Positions 44,401 through 53,991 of a stretch of DNA of 64,000 bases are shown in pieces; the first letter of the stretch is position 1, and each line of letters begins with the position of its first letter. The notes beneath the pieces were generated by a model that was given only the letters and a program-made list of their open reading frames with translations, had not been told where the DNA came from and did not search any database. The DNA is from JAHBNG01 sp039028975 (GTDB lineage Bacteria; Chloroflexota; Anaerolineae; Caldilineales; Caldilineaceae): NCBI GenBank assembly GCA_039028975.1, contig JBCCHB010000063.1:24671-88670 (forward strand). Reading direction: 5' to 3'. The position numbers and the translations under genes are program-made.

Positions 44401-46713
44401 CTGCGCACCACCCCTATCTGAGGTATAGACTTCGAACGAAGGAACGATGGACTGCTGTCCAGGTCCGGCATTGCTGCTTTCGGCCAGGAATCGCACGTAG
44501 CGGGCCTGCACCGGTTCAAATTCGAACCAGAAATATTCGTTCCCTCTGGGTAGAGTCCCGCTAAATGCTGGCACAAAATCACTGTCATCTAAGCCAGTGG
44601 TCGACACCAAAATAGTGAAATCTCTGACCGTGCCGAAGACGATGCTGCCTCGAAGACGTACACGGTCGATCAGAACTTCTTCTCCATCCAGCAGGCGGAC
44701 GGTAAACCACTGGTTGTCTGCCCCAAAGGAGGCCCATGTTGTGGTGGGGCTTGCATCAATCGCCCGCGATGGATCTTGGTTCGTATCTGGTGTGTAGGTG
44801 GTAGAGGCATCCACGATTGCGCCAGCGACGCCACCTAGGCGGGCCACGTCCACGCCATCGGGGGTAAGCACATCCAAGGTGCGCATGACCATAAACAAGG
44901 TGTTGCCATGATTGTTGGCAATGTCGAGCCGCAGATAGCGGGCCTGGACTGGTGCAAATGAGAAGGTTTGCAGATTCGTGTTCATGGCTGCCGAGCCGCT
45001 GAAGACCTGAGTGAATGCGCTAGGATCGGTTGTCGTGGTGGAGACAGAGACCGTAAAGTCTCGAATTGCCGTATTCGACACATTATTAACCAGACGAATA
45101 CGATCTATCTCGCGGGTTTTGCCTGCCAAGTCAACAACGATCCACTGATCTGTAATTTGAGTACGATCTGATGACCAGGTTGTACTCGTGCTTTCATCCA
45201 GCAGATTATCGCCTACATTGGGGGCAGTGACGCTCGAGATGTCGACGACCGAGGCCGCTGGCCCTTCGAGAAGCGAAACGATGCCGCCCTGCTGCTCACG
45301 GGTAAAGGCCGCAAAATGGGCAACGCTGACGTGGGTTGGATCGCCCCAATTGTCGCGTGCCACCAGCCGCACATAGGTGGCTTCTACGGGCGTAAAGTCG
45401 AAGCGAGTGACTAGCGTAGAATTGGGGGCTTCAGCCGAAAGTACGGTGGTAAAATCGGCATCATCGATGCCTGTTGTGGATACCTGTACGTCGAAGTTGC
45501 GCATGCCTTCGGCGGTATCGCCACCCAGCACCTCCACAGAAGCCAGCAGTGTGGTGCGTTCTCGTTCAACAAGCTGGACCGTGATATATTGATCCGTAAT
45601 CTGGGTGTGGGCGGAACGCCAAATCTCGTCAAGATCATCCTCGATGACGTGCTGTGGCGCGTAGGGGTTGTTGATCGTCACAAATTCACTGGAATAATCA
45701 ACCACACGCGCGCCCCTGCCATGGGCCGCCTCGTTGACGCGCGCGATGTCGGTTACAAAGGCAGCTTGGGGTGGCGCAATGCCATCGTTGACGGTGATGG
45801 TGAACGTTTCGCTAGCGGAAAGCGTGCCGTCTGAGGCGGTAATTGTGATATTGGCGTAGACGCTTGCGTCATCAAAGCCGGGGGCCAGGGAGACGGTCCC
45901 TGTGTTATCCCCGTTGTCTGTAAGGGTAGCAAAGGGTGGCAGATTGGATGCCGTCAAGGTCAGGCTGTCGCCATCTGGATCGGTGGCGCTGATGGCAATA
46001 TCCAACGTCGCATCTTCATCAAGGGTGACATCCGCAATCGGGTCAACCACTGGCGCATCAGGTTCTGGTGAGATGGTAATGCTGACCGTGGCCACGTTGG
46101 AGTCAAAGGTGCCGTCGTTGGCCTGGAAGGTAAAGCTGTCGGCACCGTTGTAGTTCAGATTAGGCGTATAGGTGAGTTGGGGCGGCGTGCCGCTCAACTG
46201 ACCGTTGGCGGGTTGGGTGACGACTTCGTAGGTCAGCAGATCATCTTCATTTACATCGCTGGCCGTCAGGGTGATGGAGAGCCCCGTATCCTCAGCTGTG
46301 GTTACGTTCTGATTGTCGGCCACGGGTGCTTGGGGTGACACGGTTGCCGTCAAATCCAAGCGAACGTGGGTGCCGCCTGCCCATACAGCCGTCTGATCCG
46401 CCTGTACGCCATCGACCTGAAAGATGATGGTGTCGCCCGCCACGCCCCCTTCGACTGCAGTCGTATCGGGATCATCCGCGGGAACATCCATGAGAAAGAC
46501 CGAACGCCCGTCCCCCATCGCGCTGGAGATCTCCGCATACTGGACGCCGTTGATCCACGCCGAGACGGTGGTGCCCGCGGGAATGTCAGCCTCGTTGAGG
46601 GTCACGATGCCGTAGAGGGAGGCGGGGAGTGGTGGCGCGGCGGCGTGGCTCATCAAGGGCGTGACCGCAAACCATAGTATGGCGAAAATGATTGTGACGT
46701 TTCGTCTTAACAT
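41419..46713 (-). CDS. Giant secreted multidomain protein: cadherin-like, discoidin-like, PKD and VWA domains
   Basis: A 1764-aa protein. Signal peptide 1-25 (IIFAILWFAVTPLMSHAAA). Then come an Ig/CarboxypepD-like segment (30-125), two cadherin-like modules (about 127-310; AEDTGLSITLTASDVNEDDL, PDGDSLTLTASNLPPFA), and three F5/8-type-C-like modules (about 315-765), each with DQWI/DQYI and ARYLRL/ARYVRF strands. Three PKD domains follow (about 768-1011; WLWDFGDGINS, CTWDFGDGNG). A VWA domain (about 1123-1310) has MIDAS D1131-x-S1133-x-S1135 in VIDESDSMGDD, then a DUF11-like repeat (about 1318-1415) and a beta-rich C-terminus with YLPLFTQF and a final PWLYFPVIGAIAE. It looks like a surface adhesin or matrix protein. 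The VWA would bind a metal-dependent ligand. No LPXTG motif or TM anchor is seen at the C-terminus. Downstream of the RHS gene by 388 bp. Confidence 0.85.
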   Translation of the reverse strand: MLRRNVTIIFAILWFAVTPLMSHAAAPPLPASLYGIVTLNEADIPAGTTVSAWINGVQYAEISSAMGDGRSVFLMDVPADDPDTTAVEGGVAGDTIIFQVDGVQADQTAVWAGGTHVRLDLTATVSPQAPVADNQNVTTAEDTGLSITLTASDVNEDDLLTYEVVTQPANGQLSGTPPQLTYTPNLNYNGADSFTFQANDGTFDSNVATVSITISPEPDAPVVDPIADVTLDEDATLDIAISATDPDGDSLTLTASNLPPFATLTDNGDNTGTVSLAPGFDDASVYANITITASDGTLSASETFTITVNDGIAPPQAAFVTDIARVNEAAHGRGARVVDYSSEFVTINNPYAPQHVIEDDLDEIWRSAHTQITDQYITVQLVERERTTLLASVEVLGGDTAEGMRNFDVQVSTTGIDDADFTTVLSAEAPNSTLVTRFDFTPVEATYVRLVARDNWGDPTHVSVAHFAAFTREQQGGIVSLLEGPAASVVDISSVTAPNVGDNLLDESTSTTWSSDRTQITDQWIVVDLAGKTREIDRIRLVNNVSNTAIRDFTVSVSTTTTDPSAFTQVFSGSAAMNTNLQTFSFAPVQARYLRLDIANNHGNTLFMVMRTLDVLTPDGVDVARLGGVAGAIVDASTTYTPDTNQDPSRAIDASPTTTWASFGADNQWFTVRLLDGEEVLIDRVRLRGSIVFGTVRDFTILVSTTGLDDSDFVPAFSGTLPRGNEYFWFEFEPVQARYVRFLAESSNAGPGQQSIVPSFEVYTSDRGGAQASFLDISTTDSGEITSWLWDFGDGINSTEQHPQHTYAAPGTYMVTLTATTSQGIANSWTAPYHVLVPPQADFDWSPVPPLEGGTAQPITFNDQSSSGPFPILGWDWHFSHVNDVETQNPASMSFPDNGEYSVTFTATDSQYLSATSVKTIDIENRIPTGVIRNSPVIVWGQEWAIDSAAGDSSPVDQLTLKCTWDFGDGNGTVVQPCDSISSSVPYSYSLPGIYTAELTVEDKDGGTKIDTTNVTVNRRSTLLLNYYIRSITDREAEVKVGLLDLFDLGESMSGYTINLTLETSQGTQTVSAITDEIGVATAQFDAIPGEIVNVTSSYDGDIFYLPAEDDVDERRVYKQLIPGDIVFVIDESDSMGDDHERVKQSVDRMVVQFASVLQPRFGLVGYGSARFSDGRGEILTRLTSNVDLLRGGLDKLETSGSIEPAFHAIERAMADQMDIRQGVGICNILFTDEPATPNIRPNSTTETTKEDAINALLGREAVFVGIVSNEDAVSPRDFGPNPDSIVDAVGGEVFDILEFRENPGPVFSAAIDTCIETIFTRAKALYAIDKSNDTSVVDVGVATTYTITLLNAGIHDLTGLVITDTLPVGATYIAASDNPTMDAGKVVWQVPSLPVGQEVKRTVTIRIDSPLPGQTTITNTVETIDDGIFGVDPFPEDNIFRDVDTLRPEPIAQLTIIKQASPADGKNFIFSSDVSGHEGFLLDDADVDDGDSVANSLTMNVPVDSTVEVSEIVPAGWELVDASCTGPNGAALVNSSYVQTDATLSITLGGVDDGTGQLVGEEVTCIFSNERTVVPVWERMEQGIESFAYDSTDTRNGATLGTLHINFNFTYTVGLPLEYVYFEITTADKSFLRNPDGDVIGLGDTLPIPNADLPNGDQLFTVGEKLTYPFEVGVTGVPWTLNFVMYAYEVHGVQAAARVPLIRFSLNSSMFDAAYAPQSNPMLYLPLFTQFKESSSNSTLSVDEDSTQVEPWLYFPVIGAIAE

Positions 46714-47101
46714 TACCGATGTCCCGTAATTTAATTAAAGTAAGTTTTGAACGTTCTTGTGGGACGCGGAGCTTACACTTGCGTCCTACAAGAACGAATA
46801 AATGTTGATTTGTAAGGCCTGTCTATGTGTATCAGTGTTCGTACCATATGGGCATAATTTCCTAGTCCCATTTCAGTTTCGTCGAGACTTCTCATTCGTT
46901 CTATACTGACTGGCACATCATGAGTGAATTTGGCATTACAACTTGATCAACTGACGTGAATACATTTTCAGTAGACCGCAACGTGAGGAGTGATCGCACC
47001 TTTCCGAAGGAAAGGCGTTCACAAATGCGAGCGGGTTCGCATCTGAGGATGCAAACTCCGCTGCAGTCTATTGATTTTAGACTTTCACAGTAGCGTTTGA
47101 G
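46714..47101. other. Spacer with a hairpin cluster between two giant genes
   Basis: CAGTAGACCGCA at about 46970 and TGCAGTCTATTG at about 47063 form imperfect inverted ends. Between them lie the perfect hairpin CCTTTCC-GAA-GGAAAGG (46999-47015) and ATGCGA / TCGCAT (about 47025-47042). It may be a repeat element or act as a terminator for the RHS gene. No immunity-type gene is present here. Confidence 0.55.
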
Positions 47102-50100
47102 CTAATAAACTTGGTTGGCATTCAACTGAAGACCACCAGTACCGAATTTTAGAAGGGTATAGTCAAACTTCAATATTTTTACCAGTGTCCACTTTGATGC
47201 AATTGAAACGAAACCATTGCTAGTGCTCCCTTTAGCAACTAGAGCTAAATCAACGATGGGTAATGTATCACAGACTTCCCATGCGTTGTCTTTGTACAAT
47301 ACAAGCTCACCTTCCAGATTAGGTACACCCTCGGGTAAGGAATAAGAAAAGCTCAATTTCGAACCTGCAAACGATTCAAGTTCACCTGCAATATTATACG
47401 AAAGATAGTCGAGGCTCAGAGGTTGATTCAATGCCGAAAGCCCTAGCCAAGCATGCGGTTTAGAGTTTTCCGATGTGCTAAACTCGCCAGCTATCGAAAG
47501 TTTTGCAGACTTAAGCGCTTGCCCATCCTTGGCAACAAGTGGAAACTCACTTGCAAAGCCTTCACTCGCAAAGGGAGACTTCCACTCCACCTTAAGTTCT
47601 GCACCGACCTTAAGACTTGCCGTTTTGTCCCACCCCTGAGACAAGTTTGCAAAGTCGATATTGGTCGCAAATATCGCCCCCATTTCCTGCATGAATTCAA
47701 GTGCATCTGCAATACCTCTTATCGCCTTAGATTGGCACAAAACCTTTGCACCTGCTTGTACAGCACTAGAAGCCCTTGCTATATAGCCTTTCGCTGCATT
47801 GTAGGCACTCGCAATTGACGCAACGAGTTGCCCACTAGGATCAATCAGGTTTACAGGATCACCGTGGGTATACATGTATTTGTTGAGCGTCATAGGCTGC
47901 TCTCGCAAGCCCCAGAAAGGATCCTGTACTAAGAAGCGTCCAGTTTCAGGCATGTAGAAGCGTGCCCTCAGGTGAAGCAGATCGCTACCTGGTGAATCTA
48001 CATTGCGCTCACCAGTATAGCCATACGCGCTTGGAACACCGGAAGATGATACAGGTACGCCATATCCGTCATACGTAAAGTTTGACGCAACTACACCGTT
48101 CTCTGTTGTCAGCCGCATACTAGCCTGAGCATCGTGATGGAAGTGGGTCGTATCGGTCCCACTTTGTGCGGCTAGCAAATCTCTGCCATATCCATACGAG
48201 GTCAACAGCAAGCCATTTTCATCTCTCTCTTCCAGAATCTGGCTATAACCGGTTGGGTTTAGCTTATCTACCAAAAAGTTGCGTTCGCCTGCTGCTGTTG
48301 TTTGGCCGATGAGTTGCCCCTCTGCATCATAGCGAAAGCTGGCAGCGTCAGTAGGTGATGTGATGCCGATCAGCCGGTTCTCGTAATCATAGGCGTAGTC
48401 ATAGATGGTTGAGCCAGCAGTAATCCGCGTTGTATTGCCGTTGTCGTCGTAACTGAACGTGACGTCCGCACCAGCCGCAGTCAGCCGGTCATTGACATCA
48501 TAGGTGTACAGTGTCTCTATACCATTGCGCACCATACGCGTCCGGTTGCTGACTAGATCATATTCGTAGTCTATCGTGTATGCATTTACCCCAGTACGGG
48601 ACTCTCCGATCAGACGCCCCATGCCGTCATACGAGTAGTCCACCTGATCACCAGTCAACTCTGTAACTAAGTCACGCTGACCAGCTGGTGTATAGCTGTA
48701 GTCGAACGACGCCAATGGCGTTCCGCCTGCTGCGCGGTGTTCTACGCTTGTAACCCAGTGCCGATCATTGTAGTCAATATCGGTAATGGTGCCGTCACCA
48801 GAAATAATCTGGCGCAGATCGCCACCTGCGTCATAGAGGTATCCAACCGTACTTCCCAAACCGGTAACTTGGCTCAGTTCGCCCAAGGCATTGTACTGAT
48901 ACGATAACGTGCCGCCTGGGACCGAAATGGAGCTTACTTTGTTTTCACGGTTGAATGTGTAGGTAATGGTCTCGCCTGTTGGTTGGGTAATCGAGGCTGG
49001 ACGTCCCAGTGCATCGTAAGAATATTGAATCGTTCCACGGTTATCTGTAACCGTTTCAAGCTGGCCAATTGGTGTGTATGTATAGGTTGTACGCGCGCCA
49101 TCTGGCAAAATTTTTGTGGTCAACTGCCCCCAAGAATCATATTCAAAGGTAAAGCGTTCCCCGTTAAAATCGGTATGGCCCAGAAGGGTACCAACAGGAC
49201 TGTAGTCGTAGCGTTCGCGCTGGCCGTCCGGCAGTATGCGTTCGACCACGCGGCTGAGTTCATCGTAACGGAACTGGGTCGTTCGATTCAAGGCATCAAC
49301 TTGTGTGAGGACGTTACCAGCTTCGTCATAGGTGTATCGGTATGTGGGACGAGCACTTGTGAGGTTGGGTTGAGGTAGCTGCACTTCAATTAGCCTACCT
49401 AGACCATCATATGCATAGTCAGTACGGCGTAGCTCCTCGTCAATATCATATGAACGCTGACCTGCCGGGTTGTAGCCAATCTCGCGTATCGTTCCATCGG
49501 GAAAACGAATACGATTCAGGCGTCCAGCGAGTGAGTACTCGAACTCAGTACGTACATTATTGGGTTCAATCCTTGCGGTTGTTCGTCCGACACCGTTATA
49601 TTCATAGGTGTAACTGGGTGCCACCATAGAGCCACTGTCTACATCAAAAACCTGAGGAAGCGTTATTGATTGTAGACGACCAGCCGTGTCGTAGCTGTGC
49701 TCCGAACGATTGCCTTCAGCATCCGTTTCAGCCACGATCCGACCACCGGGGCTATAAACTGTTTCTTCCGTTATACCCATTGGCAAGTTTTTTTTCACCA
49801 GCCGGTTAAGCTCATCATATTCAAAAGTAATTTCCACCCTTGCCCTCGTCACCCGTCGGCTGAGGTTACCCGATACATCGTACTCTCGAAGCTCGGTAGT
49901 TCCATCCGCAAAGGTTGTGCGGTATAGTTGAGCTAAGTCGGTATATTCATACGTCGTACGGTTTCCCAATCGATCTGTTTGAGCACTCATCAACCCCATT
50001 GCGTTGTATTCAATGGTCATTGTATTTCCCACTGCATCGACTGCGCTCAACACCTGACCATTTGCGTTATAGGTTAATTCTTGCGTAAGTGCTTCAACAG

Positions 50101-52861
50101 TGCCATCAATGGTTCGATATTCGGTAACCGTCAATTCGTTGCCATTGGCGTCATAAGTATGTTCACTGCGTTGCAAGAGGGTACCGTCGCTATCACGCTC
50201 TTCGCGACTGTTCATCCATCCCCTTGCGTCGTAGCCAGCCGTTGCTACCGAACCGTCAGAATCTACGTGGCTGATAGGTAAACCACTGCCTCCATATCCA
50301 AGCGTGTGACCGACGCCATCCGGATCGCTAAAATTAGTCAAGTTACCAGTCGCGTCATATGCATAAGAAGTGATCCCGCCAGCGGCATCTTCGTGACTTG
50401 TAATATATCCGCGGGCATCGTAGTCAATTGAAGATGTGAGTGCCAGACCAGCCGGATCCAGAACCTGGCCTAAGAGCTGTTGATTGGTGTCATAACTCAT
50501 TTCCGTTCGAACACCGTCCGGATCGATAAAGGCCACTTCGTTGCCGTCAGCATCATACTCATACTCTTGAACAACGGGCACAACCGTCCCTTCACTGGTC
50601 ACCGTTGTTTCAATGCGTAAGATCTGCCCCTCATCGTCATAGGTGTAAATGGTGGGATGCCCCTTGGAATTGCGAATAATCTCTTGCCTTCCGGCAAGAT
50701 CATGGGTCATTTCCGTGCGATTGCCGTTGGGATCAACGACGGCAATCAACCGTCCATCATTATCATATTCGAGGCGGGCAGCAGATATCCCCAAGGCATT
50801 GACAATCTTGGAGAGATAATGATTATTAACGTACTCGTATTCGGTTGCATCGTTGGTGCGGTTGGTCATGCGCACCAAGTCGCCAGCAGCATCATATTCA
50901 TAAGAAAGGGTGTGGCCAGCTGGGTCGGTGATCAGTTCAATGCGATTTTGGGTATCGCGGTCAAAGCTGATGCTTTCACCCGTTGAATGGGTAATGCCGC
51001 TATCGTTAATGACTAGGTAATTCCCGTTCGGATCATCGATCCTGGTTAGGCCATCATTCAGCGAGAATTCGAATTCACGCCCGTCCAGCGTTATCAGCGT
51101 GACGTTCTCGGGTTCGTAGATTTCGTTAGAATCGAAAGCGTCATACATCTGGTCACTACCGGAGCGATAGTAGACAAACTCGTTCCCAAATGGCACCAGT
51201 GTTGCCCCCGGAATTCCATCGATCTGCTCATACGTTATGATGGCCTCGCAACTCCCAGCTAGCGGTCCAGTAGGCGTAACAACAGTCTTGAAGCGATAAA
51301 ACTCTACATCGGAAAAACGAATCTCAGTGACGTGGAATTTGGTCTCTTCTACCACTTGGCAGGGTAGCCCAAAGGGTCCAGAACCACCGCGAATCACCCA
51401 GCCATCACCAGGCTTACGGTTGTTCTTGTAGGTTCCAGTCTTAATATCTAGCTCCCATCCGATACCAAAATCCCTACCACGTTTATTACGGCTGTCATAG
51501 GATCGAATAATTGAAATTGGGATGCCTGCAACGGGAACCGCTAAGTCGATGTAGGAAATGCTGAAGTGGCCGATTTTCATGCCGCCCTCAATAATCACAT
51601 CAATGATTTCTTCATTACTCTGCCCAAAGAGATCCTCAGCATTAATGCGCAGCTCATAGAGGCCATTCTGGAGCAGGGTAGGATCAAAGGTGCCAGCAAC
51701 GGAACCGCTGGAACTCTGGCCAGAAGCAAAAGAGTTCCATTCGGACTCTCCTTCTTCGCGGTAGTCTAGACTCCATGAGAGGGTCGTGTCACCAGTAATC
51801 ACGCCCGTTACGCTGATGGGCTTGGTAATTTCGTCTGCTTCGGCTGGCGAGGTCAATTCAACCGCTACGCCTTGCGCAGGGGAGCCGAGGGTTAAGGTGG
51901 TGTCCGCGGTGGCCAGCACCCAATAACCATTTCCGGCTTGCATCAGGTTCAAGTCGTTGCCCCAGGTTGGCGTGGCTGGCTCAAAGACGCTCCACGGGTC
52001 CTGTAAATCTGCATTCTCCCAGCCAAAGACCAGCGAGTATTGCCCATCAATGGACGAGAGCGCGCCCGCTACGGGGAATGAATCGCTCACGGGGTAGCCA
52101 ATCAGGTTCCAGCCCGTGCAGATGGGAATCTCTATCCCCGTGAGGGCCGTTCCCGCCACCTCCAATACGTCGCTGGCTGTCATGTTGATCCACAACCCCA
52201 TGGCAGGCGTAATCGCGGTCAGATCGCTGGCTGCGGCATCGTTGGGGTCGTAAAGCTTCCACGGGGCAGCCGCGTCGCAGCCGTCATAAGCCCACACCTG
52301 CGAGAAGCTGCCCGCAATCGAGGCCAGCACGGTGGCCGGGTCGGTTGTGCCTAACTCTTCGGGAATCGAGATCAAGTGCCAGCCCTCGTCAAGGAGAATG
52401 GTCGCGGCGGGCAACAGACTGGCCAATCCTGGCACGAATTTTCCTCGTTTGCGCATCACAAAGCCCGTTGCGCTAGGTGGGAGTATCTCGTCGGGAATCT
52501 GATAGAGAGGAGCGTTCAGAAGGGCAGATGCTGGTTCAGCCGAGGTCGAGGCAAAGGGGTTCCCATCGGCCAAAGAGGAGAGCGGGTCATCAATTGAGGC
52601 GCTGAGAGCCGAGGAGCCAGTAGTGGCGAGATCGTCGGGCGCGGCCAGCGCTGCGTCATTTGGGTCGGCAGCGGCTAACTCTTCAGTCGGTGTTTCTAGT
52701 GCCAAAGAATCAGCGTCCGCCTGCTGGCTGCGTTGCACATGCCGGGCAACGTCCAACTCCGGCCCTGCAATGACTGGGGATGAGCCAATGAGCATTGCGC
52801 TGCAGAGAATCAGTGTAAGAATCTGGTTTATCTTCTTGACCAGGCTACCATTGATAGACAT
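47102..52861 (-). CDS. Secreted RHS/YD-repeat protein
   Basis: About 1919 aa from ATG 52861, chosen for GGGAG five bases upstream and because it places the signal peptide (ILTLILCSAMLIGSSPVIAG) at the N-terminus; the reading from 52960 would bury it. Residues about 120-330 hold two GWxLIxxP modules (DEGWHLISIPEEL, CTGWNLIGYPVSD). An Ig-like part and a DUF6531-like start (GGMKIGHFSISYIDLAVPVA) follow. YD repeats run from about 630 to 1620 (for example YDAAGDLVRMT, YDARGYITSHED). The RHS core (YGYTGERNVDSPGSDLLHLR, ARFYMPETGRFLVQDPFWG) ends at DPSGQ near 1673. The last ~245 residues are a different, beta-rich region. RHS shells enclose or display their C-terminal tip; I recognise no toxin motif in this one. 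No immunity gene lies downstream. Confidence 0.88.
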   Translation of the reverse strand: MSINGSLVKKINQILTLILCSAMLIGSSPVIAGPELDVARHVQRSQQADADSLALETPTEELAAADPNDAALAAPDDLATTGSSALSASIDDPLSSLADGNPFASTSAEPASALLNAPLYQIPDEILPPSATGFVMRKRGKFVPGLASLLPAATILLDEGWHLISIPEELGTTDPATVLASIAGSFSQVWAYDGCDAAAPWKLYDPNDAAASDLTAITPAMGLWINMTASDVLEVAGTALTGIEIPICTGWNLIGYPVSDSFPVAGALSSIDGQYSLVFGWENADLQDPWSVFEPATPTWGNDLNLMQAGNGYWVLATADTTLTLGSPAQGVAVELTSPAEADEITKPISVTGVITGDTTLSWSLDYREEGESEWNSFASGQSSSGSVAGTFDPTLLQNGLYELRINAEDLFGQSNEEIIDVIIEGGMKIGHFSISYIDLAVPVAGIPISIIRSYDSRNKRGRDFGIGWELDIKTGTYKNNRKPGDGWVIRGGSGPFGLPCQVVEETKFHVTEIRFSDVEFYRFKTVVTPTGPLAGSCEAIITYEQIDGIPGATLVPFGNEFVYYRSGSDQMYDAFDSNEIYEPENVTLITLDGREFEFSLNDGLTRIDDPNGNYLVINDSGITHSTGESISFDRDTQNRIELITDPAGHTLSYEYDAAGDLVRMTNRTNDATEYEYVNNHYLSKIVNALGISAARLEYDNDGRLIAVVDPNGNRTEMTHDLAGRQEIIRNSKGHPTIYTYDDEGQILRIETTVTSEGTVVPVVQEYEYDADGNEVAFIDPDGVRTEMSYDTNQQLLGQVLDPAGLALTSSIDYDARGYITSHEDAAGGITSYAYDATGNLTNFSDPDGVGHTLGYGGSGLPISHVDSDGSVATAGYDARGWMNSREERDSDGTLLQRSEHTYDANGNELTVTEYRTIDGTVEALTQELTYNANGQVLSAVDAVGNTMTIEYNAMGLMSAQTDRLGNRTTYEYTDLAQLYRTTFADGTTELREYDVSGNLSRRVTRARVEITFEYDELNRLVKKNLPMGITEETVYSPGGRIVAETDAEGNRSEHSYDTAGRLQSITLPQVFDVDSGSMVAPSYTYEYNGVGRTTARIEPNNVRTEFEYSLAGRLNRIRFPDGTIREIGYNPAGQRSYDIDEELRRTDYAYDGLGRLIEVQLPQPNLTSARPTYRYTYDEAGNVLTQVDALNRTTQFRYDELSRVVERILPDGQRERYDYSPVGTLLGHTDFNGERFTFEYDSWGQLTTKILPDGARTTYTYTPIGQLETVTDNRGTIQYSYDALGRPASITQPTGETITYTFNRENKVSSISVPGGTLSYQYNALGELSQVTGLGSTVGYLYDAGGDLRQIISGDGTITDIDYNDRHWVTSVEHRAAGGTPLASFDYSYTPAGQRDLVTELTGDQVDYSYDGMGRLIGESRTGVNAYTIDYEYDLVSNRTRMVRNGIETLYTYDVNDRLTAAGADVTFSYDDNGNTTRITAGSTIYDYAYDYENRLIGITSPTDAASFRYDAEGQLIGQTTAAGERNFLVDKLNPTGYSQILEERDENGLLLTSYGYGRDLLAAQSGTDTTHFHHDAQASMRLTTENGVVASNFTYDGYGVPVSSSGVPSAYGYTGERNVDSPGSDLLHLRARFYMPETGRFLVQDPFWGLREQPMTLNKYMYTHGDPVNLIDPSGQLVASIASAYNAAKGYIARASSAVQAGAKVLCQSKAIRGIADALEFMQEMGAIFATNIDFANLSQGWDKTASLKVGAELKVEWKSPFASEGFASEFPLVAKDGQALKSAKLSIAGEFSTSENSKPHAWLGLSALNQPLSLDYLSYNIAGELESFAGSKLSFSYSLPEGVPNLEGELVLYKDNAWEVCDTLPIVDLALVAKGSTSNGFVSIASKWTLVKILKFDYTLLKFGTGGLQLNANQVY

Positions 52862-53991
52862 CGCTTCTCCCAATGCTGTAATTAAATAAGGGCCTTTGTA
52901 TCGCAAGCCTCTAATAGCGTACATCTTTAGGCAATGTTTACTGCGAATGCGTAAGCCCAAAAACTGTAGAATGTAGTTGTAGAATGTATACGGTTTGTTC
53001 TGTTTGGTGAAATAAAGCTTAGAATGACGACGGGGACATCTTATTTTGACTTAGGTCAGCAGATCCAAGGCGAATTTTGTGCTGTTGTAGGTGTAAGCTA
53101 TCAAGTTTCTGTATGATGGCTCTATGCTACGCACAACCGCTTTTACACAGCTCCTAGTATAGATGATTATGCCGAACTATAGTGTTACGAATTTATGCTG
53201 GTCCACAGTGATGATAGTATAAATTACTTGCGTTGAAAGGGCCAATTCACCCCAACCGTGACAGAAAATTGTGCGGAGGTACGGATCTCGGGATCAAGAA
53301 GTGCTTTTAGGACTGAACGATACCCGAAAGAAAAATGGAATTGTGCTATATCATGCCACAAGGCACTGTTTCATGAGTGCGGGGTATGAGAAATCATATC
53401 AACTTTGACGCTCTATCTCTTTTCTGCAGCGACTGCTTCCGTCGCCGTGGTCAGCTTTTGGTGGGGAAATCGAGAAAAATAAATGCATTTCGTAAGACTT
53501 GATCGCTCCTTTTCATATTGACTTTATTCTTAAAATATAGTAGGCTCGTAAAGTGCGTTATCCCCTACGCTATTCAGGCATGTTCGATTCAAATGGGCGA
53601 ATGGTTTGCTTTTGCTCCTAACGCTATTTGGATTAACCACGCGGTTCTTAGACCTCGTAGTCTCTCATTTGTAGTAACTCATTTGTAGTCTCTTATAGCT
53701 CAATCGCCTATTACCCATAGCTTCAATTTTCTTATTTTGTCTCTTCTGTTTACCTTTTTGTACTCTATCGTTTTTATAAAAAGGTTTTCCGAGGCACTGT
53801 TACCGTTGTGTAGGTTCAGGGAGCATGACCCCAGAAGCTCTCTCTCAATATTTATAGTCACACGATCCGCATTTATAGTTACACGATCCGTTGTGCAACT
53901 CCAGAGGGAGCCATGTCGATGAGCCTATCCGTAAACGATAATTTCACCGCAAGAACCGACACTGTTTTATGTTGTTTCAAGGAGTAAATCG
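52862..53991. other. 1.1-kb intergenic region
   Basis: It lies between two divergent giant-protein genes and holds the MFS gene fragment at 53405-53482, a GTAGTCTCTCATTTGTAGTA-type short repeat near 53658-53690, and a tandem pair of TTTATAGT(C/T)ACACGATCCG at about 53850-53891. The ribosome binding site AAGGAG at about 53980 serves the GH16 gene. No intact gene was seen. Confidence 0.6.
53405..53482 (+). pseudogene. 3' fragment of an MFS transporter gene (copy of the end of the gene at 40037)
   Basis: In frame this reads TLYLFSATASVAVVSFWWGNREK and a stop, against TALYLFSATAAFVAVVSFWW and GNREY at the end of the 40037-41275 protein. Nucleotide identity is high over CGTCGCCGTGGTCAGCTTTT. There is no start or upstream coding part, so it is a remnant of a duplicated or recombined transporter gene. 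The differing last residues and stop suggest it comes from a paralogue rather than a recent copy. Confidence 0.75.

Noticed and set aside
41419..46713. LPXTG or PEP-CTERM anchoring of the 1764-aa protein
   Set aside because: The C-terminus has no sorting motif followed by a TM helix and basic tail; only the YLPL-type motifs were seen.
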